This document shows, piece by piece, positions 1-7,464 of a DNA stretch of 18,332 bases. The first letter of the stretch is position 1. Every line of letters begins with the position of its first letter. The stretch is from Phycisphaerae bacterium. Lineage in GTDB: Bacteria > Planctomycetota > Phycisphaerae > UBA1845. The notes beneath the pieces were generated by a model. That model saw only the letters and a list, made by a program, of their open reading frames with translations, was not told the DNA's origin and did not search any database. The stretch lies in contig JAJDDU010000568.1 of assembly GCA_029260155.1 (NCBI GenBank), positions 1 through 18,332 on the forward strand, given 5' to 3'. Made by a program: the position numbers and the translations under genes.

Positions 1-2865
1 ATTCCCCAGCGGTGCGCCCACGTCCAGATTGATGTGGTCGCACGTATTCGTTCCGGCGAAACAGGTGAGCGAGTGGAGCGCATCCGCGAGGTTGGTGAAG
101 TCGTCGGGACCGCACTCCCCGAGCGGGCCGCCGGAGTCGCCGAAGACGCGCGGCTGAGCGGTGCAGAACATCGACTCGCACGCGTAGAACGTGCACACAT
201 CGTCCACGACGCCGTTCCCGTCAGCGTCGCCACAATCTGCCGCGGTGACGCAAGACGCCACGCACACACCGTCGAGGCAGGCGTCCGTCCCGCCACCGCA
301 CGGCGTACCGTTGGCCACGGTCGTGACGATGTCACAATTCCCTTCGCCTCCGGTGGAGTCGCACGACGCGGGGTTACACTCATCGCCAGCGCCAGTGCAG
401 TCCGGCGACGCACCTCCGTTGCAGATTCCGGACTGGCATGCCTCGCCGACGTTGCAGGCGACTGCATCGTCGCACAGGGTTCCGTCCCCGATGGGGGTCA
501 GGATGGTACAGTTGCCGTCCGCGCCGCTGGGATCACACGAGGCCGTGTTGCATTGGTCGCCGGCCGCTGTGCAATCCGGCGCTGCGCCGCCGGTGCAGAT
601 TCCGGACTGGCATGAATCGTTGAGGCTGCAGGCAGCCGAGTCGTCACACACGGTTCCGTTGGTGACCGGGGTCAAAACAGTGCAGTTGCCCTCGACTCCG
701 CTTGGATTGCAGGACGCGGTATTGCACTCATCGCCGTCGCCGGAGCAATCCACCGGCGTGCCCGCGCACAGGCTGTCGACACAGGCATCATTGACCGTAC
801 ACGGATTGCTGTCGCTGCACGGCATGACACATGTCTCATCGCCGCACTGGAAACGGAGAATGGAGAACGCGTCGAGCCCCGCTTCGATGATTGTCTGAGG
901 ATCGGAATCGTTCGCGGTGAACCGGAGCTGCATGGTGGACGTCGTCGTGACACCGGCTGTGTCGAGGTCGGCCTGGTCAATCTGATGCGCCTGCCAACTC
1001 AAACCGCCGTCGCTGTCATGCCGCGCGATTTCCGTCCACGGGCCAGCGCCGCCGTTGCCGTCAATCTCGACAACGAGCGCATCCGGTCCAGCGCCGGTCA
1101 TACGAAGGAAGTAGTCGTATTTGATGGAGACGTTGCCGCCCGTGAGGTCGAGGATCGGCGAGTTAAGACGCACGGCCCCTCCGTCAACATCCGTATTGCC
1201 GAGTTCATTCTGCGTCAGTTGGCATTGGCCGCTGCCGTCGGAGTCGGCCGCCGGATCGTAATCCCAGCTCGGATCGTTCACCGGCACGCCGCGTTGCCAG
1301 TCTCCGGAGGTGGCTCCGAGGTTCGTAGCGGACCAGCCCGTGTTGGTTTCGAAGTTGTCAGAGAGTACGGTGATGAACTCACCGACCAGAGTATCGTACG
1401 TCGTCGCCGGCGCATCGGCCGGGTCGACAAAAAGCGTCCCCAGAGAGTTTTCAGCCGTGACATAGAATGCGACCGTGCTCGCGCATGGTACGGCCGGCAG
1501 GGGTGCCTCGAAATCGCCACCGCCGAGGTCGGTCATCGTGACTGGCACATCGACCCCGCCGTCAACACTTGTGTGCAGCGTCACGGTCGCGGGATTCACC
1601 GGCGAGCCGGTACCGATGATGTGCGTGCTGATCATCGTGGCTGTGTTGGGAAGCATCGTTCCGGGCAATCCGGCGGGATAGGTGATCGCCAGTGCGTTCG
1701 GATCGAAACGTACAACGAAGAGCCCGCGGGTCTCGTCGCTGATGAGGATGTTCCCGCTGGGAAGGTATGGGTAGCAGCTCCACGCACCCGCGAAACCGTC
1801 GCCGTCGTCGGGCGGGTAGGTGTCGAACCAGCCGATCTCCGGGGGGTTTACGGGGTCGACGTTCGTATCGAATATTCGCAAGCCACTCTTGTAGTTGGCT
1901 GCGTAGACGATGCCGTCGAGCACGTAGTTGTTGTGGTCGATCGCATCGGTGCCGGAGCTGAACTCGCCGAGGTAGACCGGGCTCGACAGGTCGCTTATGT
2001 CAAAGACGATGGTCCGCGCGATGCTGTCGAGTTCGTCGTTGACGTAGAGGTACTGCAGGTCCTCGGTCCAGGCCTGGTGACAATACGCGACGCCGGGATA
2101 CGGTGTGCGCGACACGAGAAACGTGTTGGACTTGTTGGTGACGTCGACGATGTCGAGGCCGCGGCCTTCACTTGCACCGAACATGATCTCGCGCCCGGCG
2201 TTCGGCCCCGAAGTGTAGGTGACCACCTGCGCGTCATGCTCATAGGTTCCCCAAGTGCCGACTTGCAGCGGATTGGTCGGATCGGTCAGATCGAAAATAA
2301 CCGTGACGTTGCTGCCGCCGTTGGAGCCGGCGGTGTACAGGTAGCCGCTTTCCTCGTTGATGACGACGTTGTGGTTTCGATTGGGCAGACCAATGGTCCT
2401 GATGAGTGAGACATTGCCGTTGTCCACGTCGGACAGATCGACGACCTGAATGCCTATGCCGTTGACGCAGACGTCAGTCACCACGTAGGCCACGTCCTGG
2501 TAGACCTTGACGTCGCCCCAGAGGCAACTGGGGTGGGGGATGCTGCCGATGATGACGGGATTCACCGGATCGGTGACTTCGACGACGGCCATCAGGTTGT
2601 CAACGCCCATCAGCGCGTACTCGCGCCCCGATGGGGAGACGTAGCCCCAGCAGTCGTTGCCGGTGTCCAACGCGCCGAGCACCGGCAAGTCGAGCCAGCT
2701 CAACAGCGTCACGTTCTGCGACGCAAACGCGCCTTCCGCCTGCGCGTCGGGGCGTTGAGCGAGCAAGTCATCCGCCCACGCGCCCGGCGGCACGCCGAGC
2801 ACTGTTGGCACAAACGAAACAAGAACGACCGATAGGGAAACTACACCGATGAGACGTTTGGACAC
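1..2865 (-). CDS. Secreted choice-of-anchor B family protein with LVIVD beta-propeller and cysteine-rich C-terminus (3' end outside window)
   Basis: The frame is open for 955 codons from a GTG at 2865-2863 to the window edge, so the C-terminus is missing. The GTG is preceded by GGAGG seven bases upstream and followed by a basic and hydrophobic signal peptide (about residues 1-27). Residues about 45-400 match the choice-of-anchor B family: alternating 'VVEVTDPVNP', 'HNVVINEESGYLYTAG', 'GREIMFG' and 'CHQAWTEDLQYLYVNDELDS' motifs, typical of LVIVD propeller blades. Residues about 418-672 form a beta-rich module also found in the protease at 13366-15963. Three 58-residue Cys-rich repeats follow, then an 'ADCGD...CGPDDFTNLADALHSLTC' tail shared with the gene at 3444-5063. 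A cell-surface or extracellular role is likely. No enzymatic motif was seen and the ligand is unknown. It is transcribed divergently from 3146. Confidence 0.9.
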   Translation of the reverse strand, partial: MSKRLIGVVSLSVVLVSFVPTVLGVPPGAWADDLLAQRPDAQAEGAFASQNVTLLSWLDLPVLGALDTGNDCWGYVSPSGREYALMGVDNLMAVVEVTDPVNPVIIGSIPHPSCLWGDVKVYQDVAYVVTDVCVNGIGIQVVDLSDVDNGNVSLIRTIGLPNRNHNVVINEESGYLYTAGSNGGSNVTVIFDLTDPTNPLQVGTWGTYEHDAQVVTYTSGPNAGREIMFGASEGRGLDIVDVTNKSNTFLVSRTPYPGVAYCHQAWTEDLQYLYVNDELDSIARTIVFDISDLSSPVYLGEFSSGTDAIDHNNYVLDGIVYAANYKSGLRIFDTNVDPVNPPEIGWFDTYPPDDGDGFAGAWSCYPYLPSGNILISDETRGLFVVRFDPNALAITYPAGLPGTMLPNTATMISTHIIGTGSPVNPATVTLHTSVDGGVDVPVTMTDLGGGDFEAPLPAVPCASTVAFYVTAENSLGTLFVDPADAPATTYDTLVGEFITVLSDNFETNTGWSATNLGATSGDWQRGVPVNDPSWDYDPAADSDGSGQCQLTQNELGNTDVDGGAVRLNSPILDLTGGNVSIKYDYFLRMTGAGPDALVVEIDGNGGAGPWTEIARHDSDGGLSWQAHQIDQADLDTAGVTTTSTMQLRFTANDSDPQTIIEAGLDAFSILRFQCGDETCVMPCSDSNPCTVNDACVDSLCAGTPVDCSGDGDECNTASCNPSGVEGNCTVLTPVTNGTVCDDSAACSLNDSCQSGICTGGAAPDCTAAGDQCNTASCDPSGADGNCTILTPIGDGTLCDDAVACNVGEACQSGICNGGASPDCTGAGDECNPASCDSTGGEGNCDIVTTVANGTPCGGGTDACLDGVCVASCVTAADCGDADGNGVVDDVCTFYACESMFCTAQPRVFGDSGGPLGECGPDDFTNLADALHSLTCFAGTNTCDHINLDVGAPLGN
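298..817 (-). repeat. Three tandem Cys-rich coding repeats of about 174 bp
   Basis: Within the choice-of-anchor B gene, three copies of a 58-residue unit follow one another. Each has the pattern C-x-x-x-x-x-C-x-x-x-x-C-x-G, then DC, then a 'GDxCNxASC' stretch, then 'GNC' and 'NGTxC'. The DNA also repeats: 'gattccggactggcatg' occurs near 424 and again near 598, 174 bases apart, and a more diverged copy lies a further 174 bases on. The spacing of cysteines suggests disulphide-bonded extracellular repeats like those in many myxobacterial and planctomycete surface proteins. Confidence 0.8.
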
Positions 2866-3145
2866 GCTTTTTCCTCCAAGTCGACCACAGAGACAACGCC
2901 CGTAGCATAGCACAAATGACGGCACTCGTGCTAACTAACCGACACGTCGTGCATAAGATGAAACCCGCGACTGCAAGCCTTACAATCCGTCAGTGGGGCA
3001 GGACTACGCCCGAGCGACGCGAGCGATTGGGTCATTCCTGCCGACCGCTGCTTTCTTGCTTGCAAGCCCGATAACAGGTTGCTAGGCTGTACCTTTGCGT
3101 GTGTAGGTGTTCCTCTTCACGTCCCGGAAAAGCGGGAGTTGTCCT
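2866..3145. promoter_or_regulatory. Divergent intergenic region with an inverted repeat
   Basis: These 280 bases separate two divergently transcribed secreted-protein genes, so promoters for both must lie here or nearby. No convincing -35/-10 pair was found on either strand. An imperfect palindrome has arms GGCAGGA (2997-3003) and TCCTGCC (3036-3042), with CCC (3009-3011) able to pair with GGG (3029-3031) inside it. A short palindrome GCTTGCAAGC lies near 3057-3066. Either could be an operator or part of a dispersed repeat. Function is not known. Confidence 0.35.
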
Positions 3146-3565
3146 ATGAAACTATCAGTATCAATGGCCTTGGTGTTGTTGGCCGTTCTCGGCTCGCCCG
3201 GCGCACAGGCGCAATGCACGTGCGAGACGGATATTGGCGGGATGTCCGGCTCTTGCGTTCCGGATGGAGACTGCAACGTGAATGATATCATCCATGTTTT
3301 CATTTGCATGGATGGAGCCAACGCCTGCGGTGAGGCAGCGTGCGACATCAACTGCGACGGCGCGATAGACTTGCTGGACGCCTCATACCCGTGGTGCTGC
3401 TTCAAGGGGATTTGCACCGATTGCGAGCTTCCTGCTCCTGTGGGTGCATGCTGCTATCAGAACTTGGCGGGGGGGGGGACTGAGCGGGTGCTCGCCGGCC
3501 ACGCAATCGTTCTGCGAATCTCCCATCGTCGCGGGCACCTACATGGGCGACGGGACGTCTTGTGA
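3146..3565 (+). pseudogene. N-terminal part of a frameshifted secreted dockerin-like/cohesin-like protein
   Basis: The start is ATG 3146, with GGGAG at 3134-3138 seven bases upstream. An in-frame ATG at 3107 lacks such a site. The product begins with a clear signal peptide ending 'GSPGAQA'. It continues with a Cys-rich dockerin-like pair, 'CVPDGDCNVNDIIHVFIC' then 'CDINCDGAIDLLDA'; the second loop keeps the D-x-N-x-D-G EF-hand pattern. It then enters a 'GACCYQNLAGGG' motif that would normally continue as 'xxCxx...GTYMGDGTSCxPNPC'. At the ten-G run 3469-3478 the frame is lost and about 29 unrelated residues follow before TGA at 3563-3565. The continuation lies one frame over, in 3444-5063. Removing one G rejoins the two parts into a protein of about 638 residues. 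A sequencing error in the homopolymer, a true mutation or a phase-variable switch are all possible. Confidence 0.8.
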
Positions 3566-5063
3566 GCCGAACCCTTGCGACTGCAACGGTAACGGAGTTC
3601 CAGACGAGTGCGAAGAGGGCGCACCACCGTGTGTCGGACCGGGCAACACGCGCGTGTTCATGGTGCGCGCCGGCGGCGAGGCGTCCGCGCCGACGCTGGG
3701 TCCGACCACCATCAACATGATCACGGGTGGAACGGTGACCATCGAGGTGTGGGTTTCCGATACGGAAGGGGCACTTCTCGGCAATTACCAGGTCGCGACG
3801 GTGGCGTCCGGTGCGCCCGGCGTGGGTACGACGGGAACCCTGGACTACATTGATAACCCAGATCCGGACGGCTGCGATTCGCTGCTTGTCGATACGACCG
3901 ATGCGAATTGGGTATTCTCCAGTCAGCAGCCGAATCCGTTCTGCAGCGAAACCGGCTTGCCCGACGGCATCGCGATGGTCGCGAACCTCGGCGTCGGTGC
4001 GGGTGTGGCAGTGCCCGGTCTCGCATACCTCGGCGAGTTCCAGTTTGCGGCGTCCGCGGATGCCGATGGTGTCTTCACTATCGACTTCATCGAGGCTGGA
4101 CTGCCGCCGAACGGCGGTAGCTTCCTCATTGACGAGACCGGTGTTGGGGAGATCCCGGCGACCTACCAGCCGCTGGAGATCCACGTGAGTGAGGTCCTGC
4201 CGTGCGTGACCGCCGACGACTGCGGCGACGTCGCACCCTTTGACGGCGCCACCGACGACGTCTGCGTTTGGTGGGAGTGCGTCGCGGGATCGTGCGTTGG
4301 AACTCCCAAAGCAATCCCGTCCAACATGGGCGGATTGTTCGGCGAGTGTGGGCTCGACGACTTCTGCAATCTAGCCGACGCACTGCATGCGTTGACGTGC
4401 TTCGCCAATACGAACCCGTGCGCAGCGATCAACATCGATGCTGGCGGCAATTTCGGAGACTGCGCCCCTGACGGCTTCTGCAATCTCGCTGACGCGCTGC
4501 ATGCATTGACATGCTCCGCCGGCTCGAACACCTGCAGTTGCGGGCCTGCGCCGAGTCAGGCACATCAGCCGAACGTCGTCGGTTCCGCCTCGCTGCGCGC
4601 GGTAGCAGGCAGCCGTTCGGTGAATGCCGGCGACGAAGTGCAGATTCGTGTTTTCGTCGAAGGGGCATTGCCGAATCTCAGTGCATACCAGTTGGACACA
4701 GCCGTAAGCGGCGGTCGGCAGGGGTCTCTCGATCTCGTGGATATCACCGTCGAGACCCGCACTGACTTCGTGTTTGCCGATGCGGACAACGGGTTCGACG
4801 CATTCAACGTGGAGAAGGGCCAGATGCTTAGCGGACTGATGGGCGGCGATGTGGCCACCGGTCGCCGCGGCTACTTGGCGACCTTCACCTACCGTGCATC
4901 GACGGATGCAGTCGGGACGTTTGTCTTCGATGTCCTGCACGACGAGGTCAATCGGGATCAGACCTTCATCGTCGGCGCCGAACAGAAGGACAAGATCGAA
5001 GTCGAGCGTACGGTCCCAACCGCGATCGCGGTGACCAAAGGCAAAGCCCACAGCATTCGCTGA
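3444..5063 (+). pseudogene. C-terminal part of the frameshifted secreted protein: two cohesin-like domains and Cys-rich dockerin-like repeats
   Basis: The real coding content begins just after the G run (about 3479) with 'LSGCSPATQSFCESPIV', then 'GTYMGDGTSCEPNPC' and the planctomycete-type 'DCNGNGVPDECE'. Two beta-rich domains follow, at about 3650-4190 and 4560-5030. Each has a 'GGTVTIEVWV' or 'AGDEVQIRVFV' strand, a 'YQ' motif and a late 'YLGEF' or 'YLATFTYRAS' strand; this looks cohesin-like and the two resemble each other. Between them lie 'DDCGD...DDVC' and two tandem 'DxFCNLADALHALTC' units. The ATG at 3444 has no ribosome binding site and lies inside the preceding reading frame, so this is not believed to be an independent gene. 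A strong hairpin terminator follows the stop codon. Confidence in the coding content is high; cohesin homology is inferred by eye. Confidence 0.8.
3469..3478 (+). repeat. Homopolymeric G10 tract at the frameshift
   Basis: Ten consecutive G lie exactly where the reading frame of the secreted protein changes from codon phase 3146 to phase 3444. With nine G the sequence reads 'CCYQNLAGGGLSGCSPATQ', continuous with both halves. Such tracts are prone both to sequencing or assembly error and to slipped-strand mutation in the cell. Confidence 0.9.
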
Positions 5064-5076
5064 CTCGGTAGCGGCA

Positions 5077-5100
5077 GAACCCCGGGGCAACCCGGGGTTC
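5077..5100. terminator. Hairpin terminator with GCAA tetraloop between convergent genes
   Basis: Perfect 10-bp stem GAACCCCGGG (5077-5086) and CCCGGGGTTC (5091-5100) with the GNRA-type loop GCAA (5087-5090). It begins 13 bases after the stop codon of the secreted-protein gene and lies between that gene and the converging epimerase gene. The plus-strand tail is only weakly T-rich, so termination may be partly factor-dependent, but the symmetric stem could serve both directions. Confidence 0.75.
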
Positions 5101-5160
5101 TTGCACAACATGAAAGGCTCGGGACAGTTGGCGGTGCCGGGAGTGACTCAAGTCGGCGGA

Positions 5161-6099
5161 TCAGGCGGTCGCGGCTTTCTGGTAGTCGATGAGTTCCTCG
5201 AACATGTCTTCGACGGCGCCGAGCGGGGCGTAGCCGAGGGCGCGGCGGGTGCGAGTAATGTCGGCGATGCAGTTGCGCAGCTCGCCGGGTTGGGCGGGTT
5301 CGTAGACCGGCTTGAGGTCGGGGGCGATCATCTCGCACAGGGTGTTGGCGATCTGGTTGACGGACGTCGCGGTGCCGCTGCCGACGTTGAGTGTTTCGCC
5401 GGCACAGTTGCACTCCAGCGCCAGCGCGCAGGCCGTTACAATATCGTCGACGCTGATGAAGTCGCGACACTGTTCGCCGTCGCCGAAGATGATCGGCGCT
5501 TCGCCGTTGAGCAATCGCTTGATGAAGATCGTAATGACACCGACGTAGGGCGTGAATGTCTGTCCGGGACCATACGTGTTGAAGAAACGCAGGGCGACCG
5601 GCTCTACGTCCATCTGCGGGCAGAGGTTGAGCACGTACTGTTCGCCGGCCAGCTTTGCGATACCGTACGGGCTAAGCGGCGTGCAGGCGTAGGATTCCGC
5701 GACCGGCGTGGGCGCTGGCGAGTCGGCGTAGACCGCCATCGATGACGCGTAGACGAACTTCTTGACGTCGGACGCTACACAGGCTTGCAGCAAGTTGAGC
5801 GTGCCCATCAGGTTGACGGAGGCGTCGTCGACGAAGTGTTCGCACGATGCGCGGACGCTGACCCGTGCAGCCAAGTGAATCACGGAGTCAACACCAGCAA
5901 GGGCCTTCTTGACGATGTCAGCATCGCGGACATCGCCCTCGATGAACTCGACGCCATCGGGCACCTTGTCGCGCGTGCCCATCGACAGATCGTCGAGGAC
6001 GACGGCTTCGCAGCCGTCTAGGCGGAACGATTCGACGAGGTGCGAGCCGATGAACCCTGCACCGCCGGTGACGAGAATACGCTTGTGGGGGCCGATCAT
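5161..6099 (-). CDS. NAD-dependent epimerase/dehydratase (extended SDR, UDP-glucose 4-epimerase-like)
   Basis: The 312-residue cytoplasmic enzyme has the length and full motif set of extended short-chain dehydrogenases acting on nucleotide sugars. The Rossmann motif is G12-x-x-G15-x-x-G18 in 'VTGGAGFIGSH', followed by 'DDLSMG', 'GDVRD' and 'HLAA' (75-78). The catalytic Ser lies in 'YASSMAVY' (about 119-120), with Tyr145 and Lys149 in 'YGIAK', then 'RFFNTYGPGQ' and 'RDFISVDDIV'. The expected reaction is C4 epimerisation or a related step on a UDP-sugar for surface polysaccharide; the exact substrate cannot be read. The ATG at 6099 has GAGG eight bases upstream. It is the last gene of the minus-strand block, 186 bases after the kinase gene, and ends at the bidirectional terminator. 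It could equally be a GDP- or dTDP-sugar enzyme. Confidence 0.93.
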   Translation of the reverse strand: MIGPHKRILVTGGAGFIGSHLVESFRLDGCEAVVLDDLSMGTRDKVPDGVEFIEGDVRDADIVKKALAGVDSVIHLAARVSVRASCEHFVDDASVNLMGTLNLLQACVASDVKKFVYASSMAVYADSPAPTPVAESYACTPLSPYGIAKLAGEQYVLNLCPQMDVEPVALRFFNTYGPGQTFTPYVGVITIFIKRLLNGEAPIIFGDGEQCRDFISVDDIVTACALALECNCAGETLNVGSGTATSVNQIANTLCEMIAPDLKPVYEPAQPGELRNCIADITRTRRALGYAPLGAVEDMFEELIDYQKAATA

Positions 6100-6133
6100 G
6101 GTGTTTCCCTCAGTCTAGAGCCAACCCCGGGAT

Positions 6134-6176
6134 TGTGGCACAGTGTGAGGTCCGCCGGTTGAAGACCGGTGCCACA
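6134..6176. repeat. Imperfect hairpin between kinase and epimerase genes
   Basis: TGTGGCAC (6134-6141) pairs with GTGCCACA (6169-6176). Inside it, CCGGT (6155-6159) can alternatively pair with ACCGG (6165-6169). It lies in the 186-base gap downstream of the kinase stop codon. There is no T-rich tail on the minus strand. It may be an interspersed repeat, a processing or mRNA-stability element, or a weak terminator. The rest of the gap shows nothing recognisable. Confidence 0.45.
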
Positions 6177-6285
6177 CAAGGCACTGTCACGGGTTCTACA
6201 GATACCATCAGGTTTCATCGGCGGGATGGTAACGCAAATCGCGTTGCGCGTCGCGGGCACGTGCCCCCTGATCGTGCTACGGCTG

Positions 6286-7176
6286 CTACGACTCGTTCGC
6301 GTCAGCCGGTGGGGCGGGAGACTTGGTTTTCGATTTTCTGGCGGCGGCGGCTTGGTGTTCGAGAATGGTGAGCGTGAGGTCGATTCGGTTGATGACGGCC
6401 CGCATGTCGGACATGCGGTCGACAGGCTCCTCCTTGCAGCAATCCTCGATGAGTCGCAGCACACAGGTGGGGATGTTTTCCGTCGATCCGCGGTTCATGT
6501 CACTGACGCGTTTTCCGATGCGTGCTTGGAGGTGCATGCCGGCTGTCTTGTTCATCTCGGTCTGGAGCGCGCCGCCGGTCAGGATCTTGTGCAGCGTTGC
6601 GCCGAGGCCGAACACGTCGGTACGTTGATCGAGGACCGAGCGTTTGGCCTGCTCGGGTGCCATGTAGTCCGGCGTGCCCTGGATACGCTCCTTGGCCTGG
6701 AGAATAGCGGAACTCTGGCCGAAATCGATGAGCTTCAGCTTGTTGTCCGGGGTGATGATCAGGTTGCCGGGCTTGAGGTCTGCGTGGACGAACTTGAACT
6801 GATGCATGGCCGACAGGCCCTCTGCGGCGGTGCGGAAGTATCCGAGGAGTTGCGGGAGGGTCCAAGTGAACTTGCTGCTGCCCATGTCGATTCCGTCGAC
6901 ATATTCCATCAGCAGGACGGCCGCCTGCACCCGGAACATCTTGCGAACATAGCGCAGCTCATAGATTTTCCGAAGTGTCGGATGGTCCAGCGTCTGGCCG
7001 GTGGCTTGCTCGGCACGGAGCTGGTCAATGAACTTCTCTTCGTCCTTGGCGTTCAGAACGACGTGCTTCGCGGCGCGGAGTTCGCCCGTTTCGATGTTCT
7101 CGACACAGTACAGCGTGCTGTTCGCACCCTTCCCGATCTCACGAATGATTCGGTAGTCCGGGAGTATAAGTGCCAT
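6286..7176 (-). CDS. Eukaryotic-type serine/threonine protein kinase, soluble, HAD-type catalytic loop
   Basis: The 296-residue protein is almost entirely a kinase domain. The Gly-rich loop is 'GKGANSTLY' (15-23), the ATP-binding Lys37 is in 'AAKHV', the candidate alphaC Glu is Glu56, and the hinge is near 'LLMEYVDG'. The catalytic loop is 'HADLKPGN' with Asp133, Lys135 and Asn138, the metal-binding Asp151 is in 'DFG', and 'APE' is at 173-175. Asp187 is in 'DVFGLG' and Arg254 is conserved. Ala132 replaces the Arg of the usual HRD, making it a non-RD kinase that may not need activation-loop phosphorylation. The last 25 residues are Ala/Lys/Pro-rich and there is no transmembrane segment or sensor domain, unlike many bacterial kinases. 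The target is unknown. The Shine-Dalgarno is weak (GGTGGG, six bases from ATG). Confidence 0.93.
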   Translation of the reverse strand: MALILPDYRIIREIGKGANSTLYCVENIETGELRAAKHVVLNAKDEEKFIDQLRAEQATGQTLDHPTLRKIYELRYVRKMFRVQAAVLLMEYVDGIDMGSSKFTWTLPQLLGYFRTAAEGLSAMHQFKFVHADLKPGNLIITPDNKLKLIDFGQSSAILQAKERIQGTPDYMAPEQAKRSVLDQRTDVFGLGATLHKILTGGALQTEMNKTAGMHLQARIGKRVSDMNRGSTENIPTCVLRLIEDCCKEEPVDRMSDMRAVINRIDLTLTILEHQAAAARKSKTKSPAPPADANES

Positions 7177-7464
7177 GCAAAGCCCACCTGCGACACGACC
7201 AGAACGAACGGCACTACGGACTCCACGCGCAGACCAGCACCACCCCGTTGCGGGCGGGCCGAAAAGGCATGTCCCTGCCGCTCGTTGCGGTCCGATGCAA
7301 TTATCGACGCGCGTGCACCTGCCTTGAGCACGCTCTTGGATGCGGAAGTTGGCTGCAAAGAATAAACGGAAGATAATGGCGGTAAGCTGGACAAGTACAA
7401 GCCAGCGTTCAGCCCCAGCCGCATCGCTCCTCAGTGAGAGTATAGGTCGGCGACGCAGCAGGCG
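7177..7464. other. Non-coding gap of 288 bases, nothing recognised
   Basis: This lies between the kinase start and the phosphoesterase stop, both on the minus strand. Short reading frames cross it on both strands but lack ribosome binding sites or recognisable protein sequence. No tRNA cloverleaf or T-tailed hairpin was seen. A promoter for the kinase gene is expected here; an A+T-rich patch at about 7360-7378 is the likeliest location, but no clean -35/-10 pair is visible. Confidence 0.4.

Noticed and set aside
298..817. Non-coding tandem repeat array
   Set aside because: The 174-base period is a multiple of three and keeps Cys positions in frame, so it is a protein repeat.
985..2409. Long plus-strand open frame of 474 codons
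   Set aside because: It lies antisense to the choice-of-anchor B gene, whose motifs are clear, and its translation has no recognisable domain or ribosome binding site.
4371..5111. Minus-strand open frame under the cohesin-like region
   Set aside because: The plus strand carries coherent repeats and a terminator; the minus translation resembles no protein family.
6169..7365. Plus-strand open frame of 398 codons opposite the kinase
   Set aside because: It is antisense to a gene with all kinase motifs; the frame is open because of GC-rich codon bias.
7177..7464. Possible tRNA or small RNA in the gap
   Set aside because: No cloverleaf, CCA end or T-tailed hairpin could be drawn.
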